DNA from: SAR324 cluster bacterium
GTDB lineage: Bacteria > SAR324 > NAC60-12
Direction: 5' to 3'
Length of the DNA stretch: 64,000 nt
Assembly: GCA_028281495.1 (NCBI GenBank)
Contig: JANQJU010000098.1
Span: 1-64,000 of the forward strand
Shown here in pieces: positions 28,701 to 36,014 of this stretch; the stretch's first letter is position 1, and each line of letters begins with the position of its first letter. The notes beneath the pieces were generated by a model that saw only the letters and a list, made by a program, of their open reading frames with translations, searched no databases and was not told the origin of the DNA. The translations under genes and the position numbers were made by a program.

Positions 28701-31700
28701 ACCGATAATGTACCGACGGAATAATTCACGGTTCCTGAAGTTTGTATTGTGGAATTGCCGCTAATCGTAATTGACGCGTTCGTATTTGTGATATCCATAT
28801 TGCCACTAAGAACCAGTGTTGCCCCATTGACCGCAGAGGATGCTGCTAGTGTGATGGGGAATGTGGGGGCTGAGGTGAGGGTTGTGGAATTGGCGGTGAT
28901 CGTGAGTTGTGTACTGCTGTTGGTTTGGAGTGTGAGCGTACTTCCGTCCAACGCAGCACCAGTAGTGACTGTTGCCCCTTCAATATTTAGAGTTCCAGAG
29001 CCACTGACTGCACTTCCATTGAACGTGAGTGTGCTGGAGGTCGTCAAAGTTTGATTGATGGTGACATTTCCAGCGATGCTTAAAGAACTTGAACTTGTTA
29101 AGGTGTTATCCACCGTTAAGCTTCCTCCAACGGTGGTAGCCGTGCTGAATGTCGTTGCTGCATTGACATCTAGATTACCACCGACAGACAGAGAAGCTGT
29201 TGTATTGCTCAGCGTTCCATCGATGGTGAGCGCACCTCCAAAAGCCAAGTTTCCTGTTTCTTTGATGGTGAGAGTTTGGCCTGAACTGATTGTGATATCA
29301 TTTGAGATGGTGAGCGTGGTGCCAGAGGCAATCGCAAATTCGGCCCCCGCAGATAAACTCAGGGAACTGAGGGTTGTATTGGCATCGATATTCAACCCCT
29401 TGCCACTTGCTGACGTGGTGGTGATGGCCACAGAACCAAGTGTCACAGCACCATTCGTCTGCAACTCGCTGTTGGCATTATCCAGCGTGATAGCGTTGGT
29501 ATTGTTAAAGCTACCCGACCCGGTGAAAGTTAAACTCGTGTTTCCAATTAAGATGGCGGTCCCAGTGTAGTTGAACGCTGTGCTGATGCTGATGGTGGAT
29601 GATGCCGACTGCGTTATATTATTTGTAATGGTGCTCCCCGACGCTGCTGAAAGTGTGCCCCCGGCCAAATCGATTCCGCCTGAAGTGGTCAAAGTTCCAG
29701 AATTCGACAAATTGAGTGTTTTGCCTGCGGATACCGAGAGAGCACTCGCGATGGTGAGGGTTTGCCCACTCGCAATATCTAGCGTTAGATTATTCCCGCT
29801 CCATGTAAACGAGGTGATCGTAGGAGACCCATTGATATCTAAACCTTTCCCTGAATTGTTATCCGCACTCACTTGAACTGAGCTATAAGTTCCATTCCCC
29901 CCAATCACAAGAAGGCTATCGACATTGTCTAGCTGAATCGCATTTGTATTCGCGAAGTTGCTATTTCCGCTGAACGTGAGCGAGTTGGCTCCTAAGGTGA
30001 TTGTGTTAGAAGTGTAAGTTAGGTCTCCTCCAAGTGAAATCGTGCTATCAGCAGATACCGTTATTGGAGAAGCAATTGTCACGGAAGCGGCAGTGGTTAA
30101 GCTGCCTCCATTTAATGCAAGACTGCCTGGGGTGAATGTTCCTCCTCCTGAGCCAGAGAATGTTAAAGTCGTACCGTTCCCCAAACTAAGGGCCGAGGAG
30201 GTTGTGAGCGTACTGCCACTCACGATATCGATGTAGGTAGAAGCATTTAGGTTTAGGGTGGTAATCGTTGCCGAAGCATCGATGTCTAAACCTTTGCCAC
30301 TATTGGCAGTCGCGCTCAGTGTCAGAACCGCAACGGTAGCAGCTCCTGTAATATTCACTAGGCTATCGGCGCTATTAAGATTGATAGCATTGGTGTTAGA
30401 AAGCGTCCCCGCGCCACTTAGAGTGAGGGTTGTAGCACCGATATCGATGGCGTCTCCAGAATAAGTGATGGTGTTGCTGTTGAGGTTCCATACCGAACTC
30501 GCTGTATGAGTAATTTTCCCGGATAACGCTACATTGCTTGTCATATTCAACGAGCCGCCCCCTAACACAAAATCAGAGGCTTGGTCAGTTCCCACGGACA
30601 AGCTGGAGCCAGAGTTGAGAGTGACAACTGAGTTGGAACTCGTGCTTAATGAAATGGTGGAATCCACTGCACCAGAAAGTCCAAGCGTTCCCGAATTGAG
30701 CAATAGAGAACCACTACCTGTGAGCGAGCCACCGACCGTGAATCCCGAGGCACTCGAAGAGTTATCTAAGGACCCTGACAAAGCCAAATTACCACCAAAG
30801 GCTATCCCTCCAGTTTCTGAAACCGTGAACGTTGTGCTGGAGGGGATGGTGAAAGTGCTGTTGCTGATGGTCAAAGTGATTCCAGAGGCCACGCTGACGT
30901 GAGTATTCACCGTCGTGGTCAACGACGTTATGGTGGTGTTGGCATCAATGTTTAGTCCGAATCCACTATCGGAAGCCGCGGTGACGGAAACCGAACTAAT
31001 CGTAGGTGGCCCACTCACCAACAATTGACTCTGGGCGTTATCTAAGGTTAACGCTCCGGTGTTGGCAAATGCGCCAGACCCCGACAAGGTTAAGGTGTTC
31101 CCACCCAAGGCAATAGCCGATCCGTTATAGATTAATGAGTCCGCAAGGTTGATAGTGGATGAGGCGCTCACGCTAATATCTGAGCTGATTGTTGTCGCTG
31201 AAGCCACACTCAGTGTTCCTCCAGCAAGCGTGATCCCCCCGCTAAAGTTGATGGAACCACTGGATAGCGAAAACGTTTGTCCTAACGAGATACTCAACGC
31301 ATTGGAAAGCGTTAAATTCTGACCACTCGCAATTGTAATGTTAAGCGCAGTGGAGGAACCCAGCCAAGTGAGCGTGGAAATCGTAGGTGATCCATTGATC
31401 TGTATGCTACCAGTTGAATTAACTTGCACCGAGCTATACGTTCCATTCCCTCCAATCACGAGTGTGCTATTTGTAGCATTTAATAGTAACGCATTTGTGT
31501 TGATGAAATTGCCATTCCCACTGAAGGTTAACGTAAAAGCTCCTAACCCTATCGCGGCCCCGTTGTAGGTGAGGTTTGCATCCAAGTTAATGCTGCTGCT
31601 CTCAGATACAGTAATCGCATTGGGGAACGTCACGGTGGCACTCGTGGAAATACCACCTCCATTCAACTCAAGGCTGTTCGGTGAAAATGTGCCACCTCCT

Positions 31701-33952
31701 GAGCCACTAAAATTTAAATTTGCGCCCGAATCGAGGGTGACTTTGTTGGATGTTGTGAAAGTTTTACCGCTCGCGATATCAATATACGTTGATGCATTTG
31801 GGGTGAAGGTGGTTATAGTGACATCATCATCAATATTCAGTCCCTTGCTGCTATTAGAGGCAGCACTCACTTGGATCGAAGTCACTGTTGAAGCCCCGGT
31901 GATATTCACCAGACTGTTGGCATTATTTAAGTTGATCGCACCAGTGTTGAGAAACGATCCTGCTCCACTCAATGTAAAGGTGAAACTTCCAATGCTGATC
32001 TCAGACCCTATGTAAGTGGTTGTAAAACTATTTAAATTCCAAACAGAACTCTCCGTATGAGTAATATTGCCCGATAGAGACAAATTGCTGGAAACATTTA
32101 ACGTTCCTCCGTTCAATACTAATGCAAATGCTTGGCTACCACCTACCGATAAACTCGAACCCGTATTTAAGGTAATGCTCGAACTTGAATTGCTGCTGAG
32201 GGCAATGGTATTGGCGACCGATCCAGACGTTACGAGACTCCCATTGGAGATGTCCAGGCTTCCGGTTCCACTCACCCCTCCAGCAAGAGACAATGAGGAA
32301 GATTCCGAAGTCACGACAGAGCCATTCAAAGTAAAACTACTTCCTAAACTCAAACTCCCGCCCCCGGTAAGATTTAATGTGTCTCCGGAGTCCAAAGTGA
32401 ACGCATTGGTGCTGCTGAGTGTCTTCGAACTGGCGACATTGACATAGAATGTATTCGCTGTGGTGAGCGTAGTGATCGTTGAAGACTCATTCGCAGTGAT
32501 CCCTTTTCCAGAGTTGATATCGGTATCGCCCACTGCCACATTATTAATGGTGTTGGTCCCATCGATTTGGAGGAGACTGTTGGCATTGTTTAGCTGGATT
32601 GGATTGGTGTTGGAAAACGTTCCGGTCCCGTTCACAGTCAAAGTATTGCCACCTAGATTAATCGTACTGCCGGAATACGTGATGTTTGCATTGAGGGCCA
32701 AAGTTGATCCGCTATTTACCGTAATGGAATCGGAGATGGTCGTAGTGGCATTGGCTTGCAGAGTCCCACCATTCAAGGCGATCCCACCGGAAGCATTGAG
32801 TTTCCCTGTATTAGTTAGTGATAGCGTGGAAGCACTGGGGAGCGATAGTGAATCGCGAATATAGAAGTTCACTCCATCACTAACGCCTAGATTTAACGAA
32901 TTATTGAGCGTTAGGTTTGAGATGGTTCCATCTGCACTCGCACTGAGCGTGGCTGTTGAACCCGAAACAGTGACCTGTGATATCGAGGTTGCCGCAGAAA
33001 AGTTAAGTGTGCCCCCATTAACCGTGAATCCGCCTGATGGATCAAATTCTCCACTATTGGAAAACGTCATCGTGTGGGAACTTCCCAAAGTGGTTGCATT
33101 CGATATGGACAGCTTCTGGCCACTTGCAACATCAATCGTAGGGGATGCATTCAACGTCAAAGTCTGAATGGTAGGGTTTGTATTCGCATCGATAGTCCCC
33201 GCAAAATTCATCGTGACTAGATTGATCGCGCCTGTTCCGGCCAGCAACAAAGTTGCACCACTTTGATCAAATACCACCCCGTTGCCTCCAGGAGACAGTC
33301 CTCCATTTCCTGAAATAATCACTGTATTGGAACCCAAATTGAGCGAGGCACTTGTATTCAGGGCTGAATCTAGCTGCAATGTGGAGGCCTGTGTTGCGGC
33401 CATGCTTCCAGTGATTGTCATATCTTGAGATACAGCCAAGGTGCCTCCAGAAAGCTCAATGCCAGCACTGGCCGTCAAGCCACCAGAATTGGAAAAGGAT
33501 AATGTTGTTCCTGAGGAAATCGGCAAAGAATTGCTCACCGTGAGGGCAGACGTGGAGGCAATATCAATGGTGGATGTTCCTGAAGCAGATAGGGTTGCGA
33601 TAGTATACCCTTGATCGATATCTAGTGTTCCCCCATTAAGGATGACGGTCCCTGAAACCGTAGCAGCAGAACCATTCAAGGCAAGGGTCGCCCCACTCTG
33701 AACGGTGATGTTCCCAGAAAAAGATGATCCGAAACCACCCCAGTACACCGTATGTCCAGACGAAATAGTGTAATCTGACGAGGTCGCACACGATCCATCT
33801 CCAAACGTTCCTACCCCATCAAGCAAATTACCTGACCCCGTACTCACACACTGAGCATAGCTCGTGGTTGTCCAGATCGGGGTAAGAGTTAACCCGATCC
33901 AGACCACCATTAAGCTGATTTTTAAGATGCGGTATGAGGGGGGCTGCATCAT
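22712..33952 (-). CDS. Giant secreted beta-solenoid surface protein (3746 residues)
   Basis: Signal peptide MMQPPSYRILKISLMVVW..SYAQ; start at 33952 or 33949. Residues about 40-2730 are Ser/Thr/Asn/Gly-rich strands in imperfect repeats of about 150 residues, with recurring elements such as SGKGLDID, LTLSGAGTF, NTNAI-LNNANS, SNAL and GGI-LNGGTL: a long right-handed beta-solenoid typical of adhesins. Near 2800-2850 lies a domain with LTFQPNNWDLPQFVTITGLD, then a PKD/REJ-like module (LEGSPVLLDGSKSSDADNDT, about 2890). The C-terminal region has a GWNLVGVPT...W domain, two hydrophobic segments (near 3605 and 3640) and an internal LFLWAC box followed by a second WVRV domain. The size suggests a filament or adhesin over 100 nm long. 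It leads the operon with the zinc-ribbon-like gene. Confidence 0.85.
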   Translation of the reverse strand: MMQPPSYRILKISLMVVWIGLTLTPIWTTTSYAQCVSTGSGNLLDGVGTFGDGSCATSSDYTISSGHTVYWGGFGSSFSGNITVQSGATLALNGSAATVSGTVILNGGTLDIDQGYTIATLSASGTSTIDIASTSALTVSNSLPISSGTTLSFSNSGGLTASAGIELSGGTLAVSQDMTITGSMAATQASTLQLDSALNTSASLNLGSNTVIISGNGGLSPGGNGVVFDQSGATLLLAGTGAINLVTMNFAGTIDANTNPTIQTLTLNASPTIDVASGQKLSISNATTLGSSHTMTFSNSGEFDPSGGFTVNGGTLNFSAATSISQVTVSGSTATLSASADGTISNLTLNNSLNLGVSDGVNFYIRDSLSLPSASTLSLTNTGKLNASGGIALNGGTLQANATTTISDSITVNSGSTLALNANITYSGSTINLGGNTLTVNGTGTFSNTNPIQLNNANSLLQIDGTNTINNVAVGDTDINSGKGITANESSTITTLTTANTFYVNVASSKTLSSTNAFTLDSGDTLNLTGGGSLSLGSSFTLNGSVVTSESSSLSLAGGVSGTGSLDISNGSLVTSGSVANTIALSSNSSSSITLNTGSSLSVGGSQAFALVLNGGTLNVSSNLSLSGNITHTESSVWNLNSFTTTYIGSEISIGSFTFTLSGAGSFLNTGAINLNNANSLVNITGASTVTSIQVSAASNSSKGLNIDDDVTITTFTPNASTYIDIASGKTFTTSNKVTLDSGANLNFSGSGGGTFSPNSLELNGGGISTSATVTFPNAITVSESSSINLDANLTYNGAAIGLGAFTLTFSGNGNFINTNALLLNATNSTLVIGGNGTYSSVQVNSTGSIQINGSPTISTLTWLGSSTALNITIASGQNLTLSNALSISLGQTFSLSSGSINFSGGITLAGGTLSVASATTISSDISVSASSTINLADSLIYNGSAIALGGNTLTLSGSGAFANTGALTLDNAQSQLLVSGPPTISSVSVTAASDSGFGLNIDANTTITSLTTTVNTHVSVASGITLTISNSTFTIPSSTTFTVSETGGIAFGGNLALSGSLDNSSSASGFTVGGSLTGSGSLLLNSGTLGLSGAVDSTISLSTSSNSVVTLNSGSSLSVGTDQASDFVLGGGSLNMTSNVALSGKITHTASSVWNLNSNTITYSGDAIDIGATTLTLSGAGTLSNTNAINLNSADSLVNITGAATVAVLTLSATANSGKGLDIDASATITTLNLNASTYIDIVSGSTLTTSSALSLGNGTTLTFSGSGGGTFTPGSLALNGGSLTTAASVTIASPITVSADSTISLGGDLTYTSNTITLGANSLTFSGNSNFANTNAIQLDNVDSLLVIGGNGTYSSVQVSADNNSGKGLDINGSPTITSFTWSGNNLTLDIASGQTLTIASALSVSAGKTLNLSNSGTLTTSGGIDLAGGTLSAASGSTITNNITQSASSTISISTAFNYTGTAILIGNTSLTFTGSGSFNNTNAITLDNANSELQTNGAVTLGSVAITTTSASGKGLNIDANTTLSSLSLSAGAEFAIASGTTLTISNDITISSGQTLTIKETGNLAFGGALTIDGTLSNTTASLSVGGNLDVNAATTFSTATTVGGSLTVDNTLTSSSSLSIAGNVTINQTLTTSSTLTFNGSAVSGSGTLNIEGATVTTGAALDGSTLTLQTNSSTQLTITANSTTLTSAPTFPITLAASSAVNGATLVLSGNMDITNTNASITISGNSTIQTSGTVNYSVGTLSVGANTLTFSGTGTFINSQAILLNDAASVLNLAGGSVNLVNVSVAGAQLDVDSSATIGSLTMTASNTLDIAANQFLTVTDAVTLPSGTVWTLNNTGGLIAPIVLNGGTLDVNAAVTLPGNISITADSIIDLAAGVTYLGGTINLGDTKLTIQGTGSFLNQGALVLNSPNSLLDLQNIGTVSLVQVGANSNTGQGIDVTNALTITTLTLNASLDLSIANGPLTVTNPITLNSGIQLNLTDSGTLIVPGGIVLNGGVLKSNSNVSVTGVMTISQSSTIDLIGNLTYDGPSIQIGPNVLTLTGNGIFTVTNPIDLNDPNSEVVLSGVTTDFVTTTDLNPGKGITISSDITLTGDQFLNNDVTYNIGANQTLTVGGLMTIPTGVQLSIVSSGALNFQQGLNLNGGVLSITGTLTIEGNISLSANSEMQFDGNVTYNGDAIPLGANTLTLTGNGNWLQGNITLNDANSGLIFNLAGDFSGTVNLLADAVEDTGTEIPTSGLTFQQSMTLQSLAMTASTNLNIDGVELTIVDALQIPVGTEVRVNGTEGSLSLNNALLLDGTLQMNANRLVLGDTPNTESTGAMDMSQGELVVSNDMNVTWQWTNETIDTLEINGNIVWDSSFDQTINNFTFNGTALTYRSAAGRTFQIGSPLDLSGGKAIAVEGGEFRLESSLNLPGGSQISVSNARLTLSSGGNLGTGALDMQNSTLRFGEGLALEQSVFTTQDLTLEMSSFGILSTGIPRTLEIESLLLRGSQLTILGIDLTIVQSVTLPVQTEKLSLAFGASLTLQSDFIATQGSFLFSGEQLTLGGAVNVGQGSFQVTGGNMSLANDLVIANGTLGLENLNSITLLDDITIDSPDDFIINTLVLNGNTLTLGSASADLVIRDALTLAVGEAIDAGAADITFESSVQSSGTLLSAGGVIRFEILSIFFPGSRLQLVNSQLRFSEMDFSSGANIFFMTGGELAGIDLSVESAITLSVDTNSFLQNVTIAPNVHFNGNIPQLFNVQGQINLTDRIPGIQHSPDTVIVTNDGSQVDLSIALSQVPQATVALTLAVTPNQLITFTPSHLTFQPNNWDLPQFVTITGLDDGIPNGDQSFQLIFDLDEENTVDPVYIEKMVPNFVSGVVQETNQAPVAIPSSQGQRTLEGSPVLLDGSKSSDADNDTLTYRWQPVCDNLLSPNLLLDDEQCTPLETDCSGFALDLTDEDTARAQFNAPAITLFEETFTFRLTVEDDRGRCNHALTTVTTAPSRQEVLGNYKVSIPHNSISQVSSTHITTPSFQRASTSTETQSALEGSMLAHTVKDPNSDALETRLQSSLLTGVETVFHHPDGASIVEATIAGNQHQWFFQPDGTATQVSRYANGVSTEISVPSGTQIDLSNNLIQTEFLVDLANTSYRYEAQTPTQSDDVVEARLSAEGLSPYEFSFPAGVALDFTKAAGIIGVFQQATTQHNIIYQGQLIADTMNAISVTLGTSSTEVISSIQSTWPFIGNFELEDGATEPSLVVNFDLSSPGNDGLQRTLNTRIAPDTSVSLSLEGSSEGITQIGLPQGTELSLGHDQYLVAEMPEMNSPQGNRLQASVTLAPDGQIGIYLSQASGNTAGLTPLWFPPMTWGTQVHITQPKASSEEVRLNNVQLATPPDNARLAQLPLSVIPDNSAQGIYLGVSVDSALPVYLPVLRANSVSSIVYDLDTNTTQWTFSETVSLEVGNQSQSVLSGEAYTLVSAVSPVPLTPGWNLVGVPTFSEISVADIFLQLPEASSVAYWNNSELVSLNRTDWLTAEVPFPRQQAGSGFYIQASETGNVLYPQSGRYDLGPVLNNLSEGWHVLSISSPTPVNKIVEAINFDEKKTQQQHELARSSAPPYWIGGSLIMSLGVLLCFSIPGPRLTWRNGEGLLAVLLVVLFLWACADDPKPQGQPDFSFRQKTHSVWKWSGSEWLAYSSIDSIQKRLQEAGIATFDSVQVGEAFWVRVDFEVSPSETDICPPPAPFESPDLLINCDTIQEGA

Positions 33953-34053
33953 GGAAACCTATATTAGTACCCGTTATTAATATTGAATAAAGCTACATGG
34001 TCAAAAACGAGGATTTCCAAATACTGCTTCTATGAGCGCTTTTCAGGAGTTCG

Positions 34054-34401
34054 CTACCCAAAAATAATTTCTATATTGAGTTCGACTCGCCTAATTCGAT
34101 CTGTAGACGTGCCTACGGTTTGTTCCAGGCCTCTATTGATCGATTTCGCAACGGATTCCTGGAATTCCTGCTTTGATATTGTCGAGCCATAATTTTTTTT
34201 GAACAGATATTTGACACTCGATAGTTCTTCGAATTCTTCTTCTAGACGCTGGTCAAGATCTTCAAAGAATAACTTGATTTCTACCAACTCTTTAATTCTC
34301 TCTCCTGAGAAAGGCCTCGAGACCGTCTCCAAGCAATCAACACAATGGAAATGTGCGACCCGCAGATGTGGGCATTTGGGCTTTGGTAATCGCTTCGTCA
34401 T
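34054..34401 (-). CDS. Small protein with zinc-ribbon-like N-terminus
   Basis: 115 residues with an excellent AGGAGG box six bases before the ATG at 34401. Residues 10-30 read CPHLRVAHFHCVDCLETV, a Cys/His cluster that could bind one zinc. The rest is charged and helical (FEDLDQRLEEEFEELSSVKY). It lies 101 bp before the giant surface protein gene with no terminator between, and 44 nt after the likely transcription start of a sigma70-type promoter, so it is probably the first gene of the operon. A regulatory role would be natural but is inference. No family is recognised. Confidence 0.65.
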   Translation of the reverse strand: MTKRLPKPKCPHLRVAHFHCVDCLETVSRPFSGERIKELVEIKLFFEDLDQRLEEEFEELSSVKYLFKKNYGSTISKQEFQESVAKSINRGLEQTVGTSTDRIRRVELNIEIIFG

Positions 34402-34451
34402 AATTCCTCCTGAATTTAGATTTTTTGTCGAAGGTTCGGACTACGCGAGAA

Positions 34452-34480
34452 ATTATGAAGAAACTTGCACAGGCAGTCAA
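34452..34480 (-). promoter_or_regulatory. Sigma70-type promoter of the giant adhesin/motor operon
   Basis: On the minus strand TTGACT (34480-34475), a 17-base spacer and CATAAT (34457-34452) match the consensus closely. Predicted transcription starts near 34445, giving a leader of about 44 nt to the ATG at 34401. Confidence 0.65.
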
Positions 34481-34776
34481 ATAAAAATTCACAAAAAAAT
34501 GAATTATATGAAATATAAACCTTATTATATTATTTTTTTGTATAACTTTTTTCTTAAAATAGCTCTATTTTATTAGAAATAGATAATTTTATTTATAATA
34601 AAGCCTTTCGCTCTTGTTTCAACCACCATTTCTTGTTTAAAAACATCACATAAATGAGGGATGGTTAATTTTTTGTATAATTTTTTTTGTAAATTATACT
34701 TAAAATAAAATTTTTTAGAAAAATTATATAAAAAGAATGGATGTTTTGTCTTTGATTTAGTAAATAATCATTATCT
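34481..34776. other. AT-rich intergenic region between divergent units
   Basis: About 300 bp of very AT-rich DNA between the promoter of the giant operon (minus) and that of the first lipoprotein cassette (plus). Two imperfect copies of TTTTTTGTATAA-TTTTTT followed by ACTTAAAATA/CTTAAAATA occur near 34536-34562 and 34670-34710. No gene is supported here; it could be a binding region for a nucleoid protein. Confidence 0.5.
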
Positions 34777-34805
34777 TTGAAATTTTAATTCAAATTCTAT
34801 ATAAT
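34777..34805 (+). promoter_or_regulatory. Sigma70-type promoter of the first regulator/lipoprotein cassette
   Basis: TTGAAA at 34777-34782, a 17-base spacer and a perfect TATAAT at 34800-34805. The predicted start near 34812 leaves a leader of about 93 nt before the ATG at 34905. Confidence 0.65.
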
Positions 34806-34904
34806 TTTTGCAGGTTGGCAAGATAATAAGTCATCTGTTGTGTCTTCCTTTGGGAGTACCAATTCGAAATATCTATGCCTTCAGCAAAGCTTGAGGAGAT
34901 AAAA

Positions 34905-36014
34905 ATGGCACACGAGCAAATCATATCACTACCGTCTGTAGGCGATTTAGGACTAGATATTTACCAATATAATCATTTATGGGCATTTCTAGATGTATAC
35001 TTTGAACGTGTTCAAAAGATGAAAAAGTCGAAGAAATCACTAGCCGAATTCTTTGGAATGAAACTTCCCAATTACATTCAACTGAAACAGAAAAAGCGAT
35101 TACCTCTCAATTTTTTAGGCCCCTTGCTTAAATCTTTAAAATTGAACCTTAGAGAAAAACGCTACTTCAACTGTTTAAAGGAACTGTATAATTTGGAATG
35201 TGCAGGAATGACGATAACAATCAACTGGTCCGTCGTGAAAGCTCTAAAAGAAAAGAAGTATTTGGATGCTTCAGAAATTGAAGAAGTGAGCGAGCTTATT
35301 GGAAAAAATATCAATTCAAGAGAAGAGTTTTTGAACCTGATGATGGGGATTTTTGAAGATAAGTGGGACTACTTCCTTGAAGAAAGCATATGTCGAAATG
35401 TTGATATAACCCCTGATGATTTCAACGAGTTTGAATATCTACACAAGTATTACCATAGCGAGTATATCGAAATACTAAAAGAAGTCAGAACTAGGTATTT
35501 GGAAGAAAAACAAGCTGAATGCATTTCTTCCTTTACTGCACTATTAATTTGGGAGGCCATCAAGGTTCTTAATAAAAAGGAAGAGAGAAAACACTGTACA
35601 ATTTCAGATATATCAAAGTTTATTCGTCCAGAAATCGAACTCACAAGAGAAGACTATGACTATCAGCTAGAACTCTTAAAAAGTGCGGATGTCGTTCAAG
35701 AGGGTATTGAAAAAAATAGCTGGATTACAACCAATAGCTTAACACGCTTTAAGGCCTCTTCCGAGGTTTTAAAAGTTTATTATAAGAAGATCTATGAACT
35801 ATTCGCGAAGTTAGTTCATTTAGAAGAATACAACCTCAATAGAGCTAGTCTTCTCACAATGGATGAGGATAATTTCCAAGAAGTTAAACGAGAATGTAAT
35901 GCTTTTTTTTCAGATATTTATGCTCGATATAGAAATGTTAAAGGGGACCACAATATCTATTTAATGTGCACGGGTATGTATCGTCTATCCGTGTTAAATG
36001 GAGAAAGTTCATGA
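34905..36014 (+). CDS. TIGR02147-like regulator, cassette A
   Basis: I choose ATG 34905 because GAGGAG lies six bases upstream; an ATG at 34875 lacks this. 369 residues, soluble. The N-terminal 80 residues have the divergent helix-turn-helix pattern of the TIGR02147 (DUF4423-containing) family: YQYNHLWAFLDVYFERVQK, then KKSLAEFFGMKLPNYIQLK, then a pair of helices with REKRYFNCLKELYNLE. The middle is helical (TALLIWEAIKVLN..CTISDISKFI, a second winged-helix-like piece) and the C-terminus ends with the strand IYLMCTGMYRLSVL where family members end in an LFPL-type strand. Its last codons overlap the ATG of the lipoprotein gene (ATGA, 36011-36014). Most likely a cytoplasmic DNA-binding or protein-binding regulator of its partner. 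Confidence 0.7.
   Translation: MAHEQIISLPSVGDLGLDIYQYNHLWAFLDVYFERVQKMKKSKKSLAEFFGMKLPNYIQLKQKKRLPLNFLGPLLKSLKLNLREKRYFNCLKELYNLECAGMTITINWSVVKALKEKKYLDASEIEEVSELIGKNINSREEFLNLMMGIFEDKWDYFLEESICRNVDITPDDFNEFEYLHKYYHSEYIEILKEVRTRYLEEKQAECISSFTALLIWEAIKVLNKKEERKHCTISDISKFIRPEIELTREDYDYQLELLKSADVVQEGIEKNSWITTNSLTRFKASSEVLKVYYKKIYELFAKLVHLEEYNLNRASLLTMDEDNFQEVKRECNAFFSDIYARYRNVKGDHNIYLMCTGMYRLSVLNGESS

Noticed and set aside
26811..33167. Many long plus-strand open frames (up to 179 codons) opposite the giant gene
   Set aside because: They are rich in Val, Pro, Ser and Leu, mirror the Ser/Thr/Gly-rich minus-strand repeats and lack ribosome sites; they are antisense shadows of the solenoid repeats.
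22712..33952. Periodic DNA repeats considered as a CRISPR-like or satellite array
   Set aside because: The period (about 450 bp) and divergence follow the protein repeat and keep one open frame throughout.
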